From assembly GCF_016458275.1 (NCBI RefSeq), contig NZ_JAEMHM010000007.1:124001-188000 (forward strand): DNA of 64,000 bases, in the 5' to 3' direction. The notes beneath the pieces are model-generated. The model made no database searches and was not told the DNA's origin. It saw only the letters and a program-made list of their open reading frames with translations. This document shows positions 39,367 through 46,934 of the stretch, piece by piece; position 1 is the first letter of the stretch, and each line of letters starts with the position of its first letter. The translations under genes and the position numbers were made by a program. The DNA comes from Geomesophilobacter sediminis (GTDB taxonomy: Bacteria; Desulfobacterota; Desulfuromonadia; Geobacterales; Geobacteraceae).

Positions 39367-40295
39367 GATGCCTCCTCGCGGGCACTGTTCAGGGCCCTCC
39401 GGCTTTTGCGCGTCTCCAGTTCCAAAACGACCGGGCTGGCGATGAATATCGAAGAGTAGGTGGCGACGATGATCCCTACCACCAGGGCCAGGGCGAAGTC
39501 GTGAATTACCTCCCCACCGAGGAGCAGCAGCGACGTCGCCGCCAGGAAGGTGGTCAACGAGGTGACCACGCTCCGGGAAAGCACTTCGTTGATGCTTTCA
39601 TTGAACACCTTTTCCGCCGGCTGGTGCAAGGTCCGGTGCAGGTTCTCCCGGATCCGGTCGAAGACCACCACCGTGTCGGTCAGCGAATATCCGGCGATGG
39701 TCAGTACCGCGGTGATGAACAGGAGGTTGATCTCCTTGTTCAGCACAAAAAAGACCGCAAACATGGCCAGCATGTCGTGCAGCGTGGCGACAATCGCGCC
39801 GACTCCGAACCGGAAATCAAAGCGCCAGGCGATATAGCCGACGATGCCGAACATCGAGATTCCTACTGCCACCAGGGTGTCCTTCTTCAGCTTGTCTCCG
39901 ATGGAGGGACCGATTTCGGAACAGTTCTCGATGACAAAGCTGTGCTGGGGAAATTCCTTTTGGAATACCTGGTTGATCAGTTCCGCGACGTTTTTCGAAC
40001 CCACGGTCGTTTTGCCCAACTTGAGCAGCAAGCGGTTGCTGCCGCTTACTTGCTGCAGGTTTACTTCCCTCAGGTTGTGGCGGGCCAGAACCGACCGCGC
40101 CTGGTCGATGGGGACCGGCCGGCTGAAGTTGAGTTGGATCGCCGTCCCGCCTGAGAAGTCGATTCCCATGTTGGCGGCATTTCGCCCTATTTGAACGATG
40201 CCGATGAGGCCGACGAGGGCGATGATCGCGGAAATGATGAAGGAAAACTTTCGCTTGCCGACAAAGTCTATGTTCGTTTTCTGGATGAGTTCCAT
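39363..40295 (-). CDS. secF: Protein-export membrane protein SecF
   Basis: 310 aa from ATG 40295 (GGAGAT upstream; the longer open frame is leader). Six TM segments and SecF motifs: MGIDFSGGTAIQLNF in the first periplasmic region, SLTDTVVVFDRIRENL in TM4-5, and RSVVTSLTTFLAATSLLLLGG. With SecD it uses the proton-motive force to pull exported proteins through SecYEG. Here no secD or yajC is adjacent; the upstream gene is MreB-like and the downstream gene a tiny zinc ribbon. Either secD is elsewhere, or this is a second, specialised SecF copy. Confidence 0.93.
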   Translation of the reverse strand: MELIQKTNIDFVGKRKFSFIISAIIALVGLIGIVQIGRNAANMGIDFSGGTAIQLNFSRPVPIDQARSVLARHNLREVNLQQVSGSNRLLLKLGKTTVGSKNVAELINQVFQKEFPQHSFVIENCSEIGPSIGDKLKKDTLVAVGISMFGIVGYIAWRFDFRFGVGAIVATLHDMLAMFAVFFVLNKEINLLFITAVLTIAGYSLTDTVVVFDRIRENLHRTLHQPAEKVFNESINEVLSRSVVTSLTTFLAATSLLLLGGEVIHDFALALVVGIIVATYSSIFIASPVVLELETRKSRRALNSAREEAS

Positions 40296-40345
40296 TTTTG
40301 TATCTCCATTGAGGTTTTCCGTCGGCCGACAGGGCCGCGGTAGAT

Positions 40346-41224
40346 CTATTGATTCTCCTGCCGCGACAGCAGGTTCAGGGAAAGAATCACCGGCAGGATG
40401 GAGCGGATCCCTTCGGCCACGGAAAGCAACGGGTTGCCGGGTACCCTTACCCCGATCCGTAGCCGCCTTGCGAGATATTCCCGCACGCCAGGTATAAGTG
40501 CGCCTCCACCGGTCAGACAGATCCCGCCGTCGATGATGTCGCATGCCGCCCCGTGCGGCAGCTCCCGGAAAAACGCCGCCAGCTTTTCGGCTATTCCCTC
40601 CAGTGCCGCCTCGATCGATTTCGCGGCCACGAGCCCCCAGGCTCCGGCATCCGGACCGTTGATCCCGTATTTCCGCATCAGCAGCTCCGCGTCGCTGTGG
40701 TCACACCTCTCCCAGGAAACAGCCTCCTGCACGATCGCGTTGCGAAAATGGGCGCAGCCTCGTCGAAGGGCGCAGGTTTCCCGGATCTTGCCCGATTGGA
40801 TCACGGCACAGTCCGTGACCCCTTCGCCCAGGTCGATCACCATCTGTGCATACGGGGAAGCGACATCCACCCCGGCCCCTATTGCGGCGGCGAGCGGTTC
40901 GGGAATCATCGATACCGATGCGGCTCCTCCCCGCAGGATCGAGTCGGTAAGCAACTGCCGCTCTTCGGGGCGTGCATCGGTCGGCGCACAGGCAAGAACC
41001 GTAGGCTTCACCACGCCGAAGATTCGGGATTGGTGCAGCATTGGGGTCAACAATCGTGAGACGGTGGCGCCATCGATCACGACACCCCCGGCAAGCCCGG
41101 GACATGCTCCCAGTCGGGAGGGGATTTCGATGAGAGAACCGGTGCCGGTGACGATACGGGTCGTCGCGGTACCTACATCGAGCGCCACGCTGTGCCTCCA
41201 GGGGAGGTCGCGGAATGTCGACAT
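40346..41224 (-). CDS. MreB-like bacterial actin (divergent)
   Basis: 292 aa, shorter than cell-shape MreB (about 345). The actin-fold ATPase motifs are present: phosphate-1 ALDVGTATTRI (14-24), PEPLAAAIGAGVDV (compare MreB EEPMAAAIGAG), phosphate-2 VIDLGEGVTDCAVI, and adenosine motif ICLTGGGALIPGVREYLA. Substitutions such as GEGVTD for GGGTTE mark it as a paralogue. No mreC/mreD follows; instead secF starts 50 bp downstream on the same strand. Probably filament-forming and membrane-associated, but its job is unknown. Confidence 0.87.
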   Translation of the reverse strand: MSTFRDLPWRHSVALDVGTATTRIVTGTGSLIEIPSRLGACPGLAGGVVIDGATVSRLLTPMLHQSRIFGVVKPTVLACAPTDARPEERQLLTDSILRGGAASVSMIPEPLAAAIGAGVDVASPYAQMVIDLGEGVTDCAVIQSGKIRETCALRRGCAHFRNAIVQEAVSWERCDHSDAELLMRKYGINGPDAGAWGLVAAKSIEAALEGIAEKLAAFFRELPHGAACDIIDGGICLTGGGALIPGVREYLARRLRIGVRVPGNPLLSVAEGIRSILPVILSLNLLSRQENQ

Positions 41225-41333
41225 GGCAGAGGTCCTCCTGACGGACGAAAATGATGTGCCAACCGGTCGATAGGACCGGTTTTTTACCGAATTATCGCCA
41301 AAACGAAGGCAATGCTGGCTCTGGGCAAAAGTC

Positions 41334-41394
41334 CGATAAAGTCCCCCTTTGCGAAGGGGGATTTGGGGGGATTTGCCTCTAAGGTTCAGCCCTT
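41334..41394. repeat. Palindromic CCCCCTTTGCGAAGGGGG element (half copy)
   Basis: Left half of the MITE-like family: AAGTCCCCCTTTGCGAAGGGGG, then GGGGGGATTTGCCTCTAAGG. Confidence 0.65.
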
Positions 41395-41513
41395 AGCGGC
41401 CGGAGAGCTGCTGCGGCACCGGGCCGAGATGCGAACCGCGGATGCAGAGGTGCCTGTCGCTGCTGGTACGGAGCGGGCAGCAGGCGCGTCTACGGGTATA
41501 GAGCTGGGAAGGG

Positions 41514-41873
41514 TTAGGCGGGTGGGGCTCGTGCAGGGAGAGTGGTGACCGAACGCGAAGCGGGCCGATCGGAATCTTCCGTGAAGACGGTGCGTTGGCA
41601 GGATCGGTTGGTGACGAGATCAGGCCGTGGAACCAGAGCGTCAACCGGGGCGGATTTGAAGCCCCGGGGCGTTTGACATTTGGCAGTACCTTGAGGGACC
41701 GCGGGCGATTGGAACTTGATGCGGTGGGTTTTGGAGAGAGAGCCTTGCTGCGGTGAACAAAAAGACTGGACCGCGATCCCTTGAGAAAGGAAGAAGACCG
41801 TCAACGCCAGGAGCAGCGGCAGAAAAACCGGTCTTGTTATCTTGTGGATCCGGGTGAGTTGCGTAGAGAGCAT
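41514..41873 (-). CDS. Possible small secreted protein
   Basis: 119 aa. The N-terminus has a convincing signal peptide or anchor (PVFLPLLLALTVFFLSQGIAVQS), followed by a low-complexity, basic remainder with a few Cys and no recognised domain. No good ribosome-binding site is visible and codon use is not distinctive, so it may be spurious. Confidence 0.35.
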   Translation of the reverse strand: MLSTQLTRIHKITRPVFLPLLLALTVFFLSQGIAVQSFCSPQQGSLSKTHRIKFQSPAVPQGTAKCQTPRGFKSAPVDALVPRPDLVTNRSCQRTVFTEDSDRPASRSVTTLPARAPPA

Positions 41874-42082
41874 ACCTATACGAATCTCTGGTGCGTTGCA
41901 AGAAAAGTTTTCTCCCTCTAAAGCCGGGGACTGGTAGCAGCCGGTACCGATTTATGACAGCAGGCGACGGGAGTGGTGCGACTTTGACCGGGCACGCGAA
42001 CTCTCAGCCCCCACTATTGGCTCCCTTTTCTCGAGTGGGGACGGAAATCCTGAGTGCGGTCCCGGAGCTATGACTTCGCCAA

Positions 42083-42107
42083 TGACACAAGGTCCATTAT
42101 TGTGTCA
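42083..42107. promoter_or_regulatory. Operator TGACACAA-N9-TTGTGTCA
   Basis: Perfect 8-bp inverted repeat 31 bp upstream of the MarR start codon, overlapping the expected -35 region; likely autoregulatory operator. Confidence 0.6.
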
Positions 42108-42137
42108 GATATTGCATTGCCATGCTATCTAAACAAC

Positions 42138-42602
42138 ATGACCGTTACCGTGTCCGACATCGACCGCCACAACCTGCTTTTCCGGCTGGGGCACCTGACC
42201 CGGCGCTGGCGGCGGGTGCTGGATCGGCAGATCAACGCAGCGGGTCTTACCGATGCCACCTGGCGTCCCCTGCTGCACCTTCATCTGCTGGGCAACGGCG
42301 TGCGGCAGAAGGACCTGGCCGCCTCCATGGGGCTGCGCGGCTCGTCGCTGGTCCGTCTTTTGGACAACCTGATGGAGAAGGGGCTGGTCCAGCGCACCCA
42401 GAGCCCCGCGGATCGGCGGGCCAAACTGGTCCGCCTGACCCCGCACGGTGAGGTGGCCGTCTACCACATCTACCATCAGGTCCAGCAGTTGGAGGCGGAC
42501 CTGCTGAGTCCTTTCGACGAGGCAGAGACCTCGTTTCTCGCGGAATTGGTCCAGCGCCTGGAAAGGTCCGTGAACGACGTGCGCCAAAGGGATGATCAAT
42601 GA
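42138..42602 (+). CDS. MarR-family transcriptional regulator (copy 1)
   Basis: 154 aa from ATG 42138; upstream in-frame codons lie over the operator. Winged helix: DATWRPLLHLHLLGNGVRQKDLAASMGLRGSSLVRLLDNLMEKGLVQR, wing SPADRRAKLVRLTPHGE. About half its residues match the second MarR at 43902-44366, so the two are paralogues. It lies upstream of DUF1904, a tiny membrane protein and carbonic anhydrase, which it may control. Confidence 0.92.
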   Translation: MTVTVSDIDRHNLLFRLGHLTRRWRRVLDRQINAAGLTDATWRPLLHLHLLGNGVRQKDLAASMGLRGSSLVRLLDNLMEKGLVQRTQSPADRRAKLVRLTPHGEVAVYHIYHQVQQLEADLLSPFDEAETSFLAELVQRLERSVNDVRQRDDQ

Positions 42603-42703
42603 GGGACGCCCGTCTCCGGCGGCTTTGCGCCTGCATCGTCGCGCGGCGGTACCGGGCAAAGAAACGCATGGTTTGACGGTCGGAGCTTTGGAAGGGGGAT
42701 GCT

Positions 42704-43030
42704 ATGGCTTTTCTCAGGTTCACGGGATTTCAAAGGGAGTTTCTGGAAGAACAGTCGGAGCTTTTTGCCGAGGAGTTTTCGCGGGTGGCGCACCTGCCGC
42801 GCGAGAGGGTGAGTGTCGAACTGCTCGGCCTCAAGCCGATCACCGACACGCCGCGCTCGCTGGAGATACTCATGTTCCCCCGGGAAAAGAAGGTTTACGA
42901 CGAGATCGCCGAAATGCTCAATGCGCTGCTTTGTCATTTCGGTTTCCCCGATGTCCATCTCTTTTTCGTCTTGCTCCAGCCTTCCCTGTACTATCAGGAG
43001 GGAAGGCCCTTTGCTGCGGCAGAGGCATAA
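42704..43030 (+). CDS. DUF1904 family protein
   Basis: 108 aa, close to the normal family length. MAFLRFTGFQREFLEEQSELFAEEF, LEILMFPREKKVYDEIAEMLNALL and VHLFFVLLQPSLYYQEGRPF match the DUF1904 pattern (a tautomerase-like small fold). Ribosome-binding site GAAGGGGG. Function unknown; it may be co-transcribed with the following small membrane protein, 30 bp away. Confidence 0.8.
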   Translation: MAFLRFTGFQREFLEEQSELFAEEFSRVAHLPRERVSVELLGLKPITDTPRSLEILMFPREKKVYDEIAEMLNALLCHFGFPDVHLFFVLLQPSLYYQEGRPFAAAEA

Positions 43031-43060
43031 AAAAGGCCATGAAAGGATGAGGTGACCGCC

Positions 43061-43192
43061 ATGGAAAATTCGAGGATCGCGTTTTACTCACTGATTGCCC
43101 TGGTTGCGGTTATGTTTTTCTACTTTATTCTGGTTGCCGAGCCGGGGCCTGACAGCCCGCTGAATCTCATTCATTTGCTCGTTCGGCACTAA
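43061..43192 (+). CDS. 43-aa single-pass membrane protein
   Basis: MENSRIAFYSLIALVAVMFF starts one TM helix, then a short periplasmic or cytoplasmic tail (PGPDSPLNLIHLLVRH). Preceded by GAGGTGA at good spacing and located in a same-strand run between DUF1904 and carbonic anhydrase. No family recognised. Confidence 0.65.
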   Translation: MENSRIAFYSLIALVAVMFFYFILVAEPGPDSPLNLIHLLVRH

Positions 43193-43252
43193 GGGGCGCT
43201 GAGACATCTTGGCCGCTTCCTTCCGGTGCCGTATCCCAGGAGGGCCAACCGC

Positions 43253-43888
43253 ATGGCACAGGAAATCGCCCGCTTCATCGCCGGGTTCAAGAAATTCCAG
43301 CAGCAGTATTTCGATTCCGAGGAGAGGTGCTTCGAGCTGTTGCGCCGGGAGCAGAATCCGAAGGTGCTCCTCATCGGCTGCAGCGACTCCCGCGTCGACC
43401 CCGCCATCCTCACCGGATGCGCCCCGGGGGAGCTCTTCGTGGTACGCAACGTCGCGAACCTGGTTCCTCCCTGCGAGGACGACAGCCACTTCCACGGCGT
43501 CAGCGCCGCGCTGGAATATGCCGTCTGCCACCTGGAGGTGGAGCACATCATCATCCTGGGGCACTCGGGTTGCGGCGGAATCAACGCGCTCATGCACGGC
43601 ATCCCGAAGGGGCGGCCGGGGAACTTCATCGGCAAATGGGTGCAGATCGCGCACAAGGGAAGACAGCGCGTGCTGGAGGAGTTGGCGGAAAAGGAACCGG
43701 AAAAGCAGAATCGGGCCTGCGAGCAGGCGGCGATCCTGATCTCGCTGGAGAACCTGCTCACCTTCCCCTGGATCACCGGGCGGGTAAGGGACGGGAAGCT
43801 GCTGTTGCACGGCTGGTATTTCGACATCCAGGACGGCCAGCTCTACAGCTACGCGCCGGAGCGGGCCGCGTTCGAACCGCTGGGGTAA
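43253..43888 (+). CDS. Beta-class carbonic anhydrase
   Basis: 211 aa from ATG 43253 with AGGAGGG upstream. Zinc ligands and catalytic dyad are clear: IGCSDSRVDP (Cys, Asp-Arg) and LGHSGCGGI (His, Cys). VVRNVANLVPP and LEYAVCHLEVEHIIILGH are typical. Hydrates CO2 to bicarbonate in the cytoplasm. 60 bp after the small membrane protein. Confidence 0.95.
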   Translation: MAQEIARFIAGFKKFQQQYFDSEERCFELLRREQNPKVLLIGCSDSRVDPAILTGCAPGELFVVRNVANLVPPCEDDSHFHGVSAALEYAVCHLEVEHIIILGHSGCGGINALMHGIPKGRPGNFIGKWVQIAHKGRQRVLEELAEKEPEKQNRACEQAAILISLENLLTFPWITGRVRDGKLLLHGWYFDIQDGQLYSYAPERAAFEPLG

Positions 43889-43901
43889 ACGGGGAGGGGG
43901 A

Positions 43902-44366
43902 TCAGCCGCGGCTGCGACCTCGGATCTGGTGCACGCTGGCGTCGAGACGCGCGACGAACCTGGTGAGCTGCTCCAATTCGGCGGCGTCAAAGGAGGCAAA
44001 AAGGGTCTCTTCCAACTCCTCCACGACGGCGCGGATCTGGTGTACCACCGCGCGGCCCCGGTCGGTCAGGCTCAACTGCTTGGCCCGCCGGTCGCGCTCA
44101 TCCTCGATCCGGGCCACCAGGCCTTTCGCCACCAGCGTGCCGAGCAGCCGGACCAGGGAAGGGCCTTCCAGTCCCAGCGAGGCCGCCAGGTCCTTTTGGC
44201 GCACCCCATCCCCCAACAGGTCCAGATGCAGCAGCGGACGCCAGGTGGCGTCGGTCAGGCCGGAGGTTTGGAATTCCGCATCCAGCACCTGGCGCCAGCG
44301 CCGGCTGAGGCCGACCATGCTGAAGAGAAGGTCGGTTTTGTCGATCCTTTGGGCGGGAGTTGTCAT
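43902..44366 (-). CDS. MarR-family transcriptional regulator (copy 2)
   Basis: 154 aa, paralogue of copy 1: DATWRPLLHLDLLGDGVRQKDLAASLGLEGPSLVRLLGTLVAKGLVAR, wing DERDRRAKQLSLTDRG. Convergent with carbonic anhydrase (13 bp apart) and divergent from the nitroreductase gene, which carries a 22-bp palindrome at its promoter; it probably represses that gene and itself. Confidence 0.92.
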   Translation of the reverse strand: MTTPAQRIDKTDLLFSMVGLSRRWRQVLDAEFQTSGLTDATWRPLLHLDLLGDGVRQKDLAASLGLEGPSLVRLLGTLVAKGLVARIEDERDRRAKQLSLTDRGRAVVHQIRAVVEELEETLFASFDAAELEQLTRFVARLDASVHQIRGRSRG

Positions 44367-44376
44367 ACGCCTTTCA

Positions 44377-44386
44377 TAGCATGCTA
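44377..44386. promoter_or_regulatory. TAGCATGCTA palindrome ahead of MarR copy 2
   Basis: Ten-base perfect palindrome 11 bp before the start codon; CATGCTAT also occurs just upstream of MarR copy 1. May be part of the core promoter or an operator. Confidence 0.35.
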
Positions 44387-44495
44387 ACTACCCGAGATGC
44401 AACTGGTTTCCCGGCGTGATCCTTTTGCCGCCTGCGGCCGCCGTGAAGGCGCAGGGGGAGGCGGAAAAAAAGTCTTTACATGTTTGCTGAAGAAG

Positions 44496-44517
44496 TATAG
44501 TTTGACGTTAAACTATA
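44496..44517. promoter_or_regulatory. 22-bp palindromic operator TATAGTTT-N6-AAACTATA
   Basis: Arms are perfect and the centre GACGTT is nearly symmetric. TATAGT would serve as -10 with TTTACA 15 bp upstream, so a bound repressor would cover the promoter. It lies 49 bp before the nitroreductase start and on the far side of the divergent MarR gene. Confidence 0.65.
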
Positions 44518-44566
44518 TCATATTGAACGGGGCTGGAAAGACAGCGCCGGTTAGAGGAGAAGAGCC

Positions 44567-45169
44567 ATGAAAACCGCCTATTGGGACGCGATAAGAAACA
44601 GAAGGACTTACTACGGACTGAGCAAGGAAGCGGTCACGACGGTGCAGCGGATCGAGGAGATCGTGAGCGAGGCGGTGAAGCACGTTCCGTCGTCGTTCAA
44701 CTCGCAAAGCGCCCGGGTGGCGATCCTGCTTGGGGAGCAGCACGAAAGGCTGTGGGAGATCACCAAGGGCGAGCTGCAAAAGATCGTGCCGCCGGAAAGT
44801 TTTCCGACCACCGTGGACAAGATTGACGGTGCCTTCCGCAGCGGCTACGGCACCATCCTTTATTTCGAGGACACCAGCACCGTGGAAGGGCTGCAGCAGC
44901 GCTTTCCCGCGTACCGGGAAAACTTCCCGGTCTGGTCCCAGCAGTCTTCCGGGATGCTCCAGTTCGCCATCTGGTCGGCACTGGAAGCGGAGGGGTGGGG
45001 GGCTTCGCTGCAGCACTACAACCCGGTGATCGACGCTGCGGTGCAGGCGGCCTGGAAGATCCCGGCCTCCTGGAAGCTCATCGCGCAGATGCCGTTCGGC
45101 AAGCCTGCCGCCGAACCGGCACCCAAGGAGTACCAGCCGCTGGATGAACGGGTGAAGATCTACCGGTAG
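44567..45169 (+). CDS. Nitroreductase-family FMN oxidoreductase
   Basis: 200 aa of the HBN1/YfkO-like branch: AIRNRRTYYGLSKEA, VKHVPSSFNSQSARVAILLG (FMN contacts) and GWGASLQHYNPVIDAAVQAAWKIP. These enzymes reduce quinones, nitro compounds or act in stress defence with NAD(P)H. Divergent from a MarR gene and followed 40 bp later by a dioxygenase gene, a typical arrangement for response to aromatic or electrophilic compounds (inference). Confidence 0.9.
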   Translation: MKTAYWDAIRNRRTYYGLSKEAVTTVQRIEEIVSEAVKHVPSSFNSQSARVAILLGEQHERLWEITKGELQKIVPPESFPTTVDKIDGAFRSGYGTILYFEDTSTVEGLQQRFPAYRENFPVWSQQSSGMLQFAIWSALEAEGWGASLQHYNPVIDAAVQAAWKIPASWKLIAQMPFGKPAAEPAPKEYQPLDERVKIYR

Positions 45170-45209
45170 CCGGCTCGCGCCGGCGCCGTGGCCAGGAAAG
45201 GAAAAGGCG

Positions 45210-45992
45210 ATGACAGCAAAACTTCCGGCGCTCTTCGTGTCGCACGGGGCGCCTTCTTTGATTATGGATCCCTGTCCGACGCGCGACTTTTTGCGTGGGC
45301 TGGGGAAGGATATCGGCCGGCCCAAGGCGATCCTCTCGGTTTCCGCCCACTGGACCACGCAGCATCCGCGGGTGACGGGACACCCGCAGCCACCGACCAT
45401 CCATGACTTCGGCGGCTTTTCCGACGAACTCTACCGGCTGGAATATCCCGCTCCGGGCGATCCGGTCCTGGCCAAGCGGGTCCTGGACCTGCTGCGCCGC
45501 GGGGGAATCGAGGGGGAGCGGGACCTGTCCCGGGGGTACGACCACGGGGCGTGGGTTCCGCTCCTGCTGATGTACCCGGAGGCGGACATTCCGGTGGTCC
45601 AGCTCTCGGTGCAGCCGCAGCTGGGGCCGAGCCATCACTTGGAGATGGGGCAGGCGCTCCACCAGCTTCGCGAAGAGGGGGTGCTGGTGGTGGCTAGCGG
45701 GGCGACCACCCACAACCTGGGCGATTTCTTCGGGCGCGGGGTCGATACTCCGCCGCTTTCCTATGCGCGCGAGTTTGCCGATTGGGTGAAGGAGGCGGTC
45801 GCTTCCGGTCGCACCGAGGAACTTCTCGACTATGCGCAGCGGGCTCCCCAGGCACTGCGCAACCATCCCAGTCCGGAGCACTTTCTGCCGATCTTCGTCG
45901 CCTTGGGGAGCGGAGGGGGCGGTGCCGGACGCATCCTCCACGACGGGTACACCTACGGTGCGTTTTCCATGGCGGCGTTTGCCTGGGATTGA
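45210..45992 (+). CDS. LigB-type extradiol dioxygenase (YgiD/DODA-like)
   Basis: 260 aa. LigB superfamily with metal ligands in LFVSHGAPSLIM (His), SAHWTT (His) and ATTHNLGDF (His), plus GYDHGAWVPLLLMYPEADIPVVQLS. Cleaves catechol-type rings, as in 4,5-DOPA dioxygenase; needs oxygen, which is notable beside an anaerobic gene set. Second gene of the putative MarR-controlled unit. Confidence 0.9.
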   Translation: MTAKLPALFVSHGAPSLIMDPCPTRDFLRGLGKDIGRPKAILSVSAHWTTQHPRVTGHPQPPTIHDFGGFSDELYRLEYPAPGDPVLAKRVLDLLRRGGIEGERDLSRGYDHGAWVPLLLMYPEADIPVVQLSVQPQLGPSHHLEMGQALHQLREEGVLVVASGATTHNLGDFFGRGVDTPPLSYAREFADWVKEAVASGRTEELLDYAQRAPQALRNHPSPEHFLPIFVALGSGGGGAGRILHDGYTYGAFSMAAFAWD

Positions 45993-46070
45993 AGGGGGAG
46001 CGAGGCGGCTGGAAAGGTCGGGTTCTGTTTTACGGCTGCGGGAGCGCCCGTCCTGGCGCGAAGACCATAT

Positions 46071-46100
46071 GTAATCGCGCCCGGAAGGGCGCTCCCACCG
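46071..46100. repeat. TCGCGCCCGGAAGGGCGCTCCCAC repeat
   Basis: One of four copies in the window (others near 2247 and 53524 on the minus strand, 24953 on the plus). Short hairpin-forming, REP-like. Confidence 0.6.
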
Positions 46101-46174
46101 GGAAAGTCGCGGCCCTTGCCCAGAGCGCCTGAGCCAGAAGTGGTGCTCCCACAGGGTAGGCGGCCGCTGCCAAT

Positions 46175-46209
46175 GAAAAACCCGCTGACGGTGTCGTCAG
46201 CGGGTTTTC
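46175..46209 (-). terminator. Terminator after the HPP gene
   Basis: AAAACCCGCTGACG paired with CGTCAGCGGGTTTT, adjoining the stop codon. Confidence 0.85.
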
Positions 46210-46734
46210 TCATATCCAATGCTTGGGGTACTGGCGGTGGTGCACCACGTTGTTGGTAAAAAGCGCAACGAGGAGCAGCAGGAGTGATCCGGAGAGGACC
46301 GGCATCAGTAGGAAGGCCGGTGTCGCGTGGCTTTGAACGCCGATCAGGGCCGTCGCCCCGCCGGGAGGGTGGACGGTCCGGGTGAGATACATGAGGCCGA
46401 TCGACACCCCGACGGCCAGCGAGACGGCGACGGCGTCGGTTCCTCCCGCCAGGACGGTCACCACCGCAACCAGCGCGGAGACGAGGTGGCCTCCGATCAG
46501 GTTGCGGGGCTGGGCCAGCGGGGATTCCGCCGCCCCGAAAAGAAGGACCGCCGAAGCGCCGAAGGAGCCGATCAGGAGGGGACAGCCGGCCAGCTGGGTT
46601 ACCGCGAAGATGGCGAGGATGGAAGCCGTGCCGCTGAGTACTCCCCAGACGGCGTATTTTTTCGAGAGCGGGGCACGTTCCCCCCGCAGCTTTCCTTTCA
46701 TCTTTACCGGGACCCGGACCAGGCGTTGCCGCAT
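46210..46734 (-). CDS. HPP-family integral membrane protein
   Basis: 174 aa, four to five TM helices. The family motif HPPGGATALIG is present, with LIGSFGASAVLLFGAAESPLAQPRNLIGGHLVSALV. HPP proteins have been linked to nitrite transport in chloroplasts and cyanobacteria; the nrf genes next door make a nitrite link plausible but unproven. M12 (46701) is an alternative start. Confidence 0.9.
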   Translation of the reverse strand: MRQRLVRVPVKMKGKLRGERAPLSKKYAVWGVLSGTASILAIFAVTQLAGCPLLIGSFGASAVLLFGAAESPLAQPRNLIGGHLVSALVAVVTVLAGGTDAVAVSLAVGVSIGLMYLTRTVHPPGGATALIGVQSHATPAFLLMPVLSGSLLLLLVALFTNNVVHHRQYPKHWI

Positions 46735-46887
46735 CGGTCGTCCCCCCTTTCTCCCGGTTCAGCCGGGAAATTCAATGTCCTGCAGGCATAGGAGCGGCCT
46801 TGCTGCCGTGGGTAAAAAACGTAGGGCGGGCCCCTGCCGTGGCCACGGGGAAGGATGTGGGCAGAGGGCTGCCCACCCTACGAGCTT

Positions 46888-46934
46888 AGAAGCAAATCCC
46901 CCCCTTTTTTTTTCAAAGGGGTGAGTTGTCGGTT
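46888..46934. repeat. CCCCCCC-T9-CAAAGGGG repeat abutting nrfA stop
   Basis: Degenerate member of the CCCCCTTTG family (AAGCAAATCCCCCCCTTTTTT...CAAAGGGG). It directly follows the nrfA stop and could act as its terminator. Confidence 0.55.
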
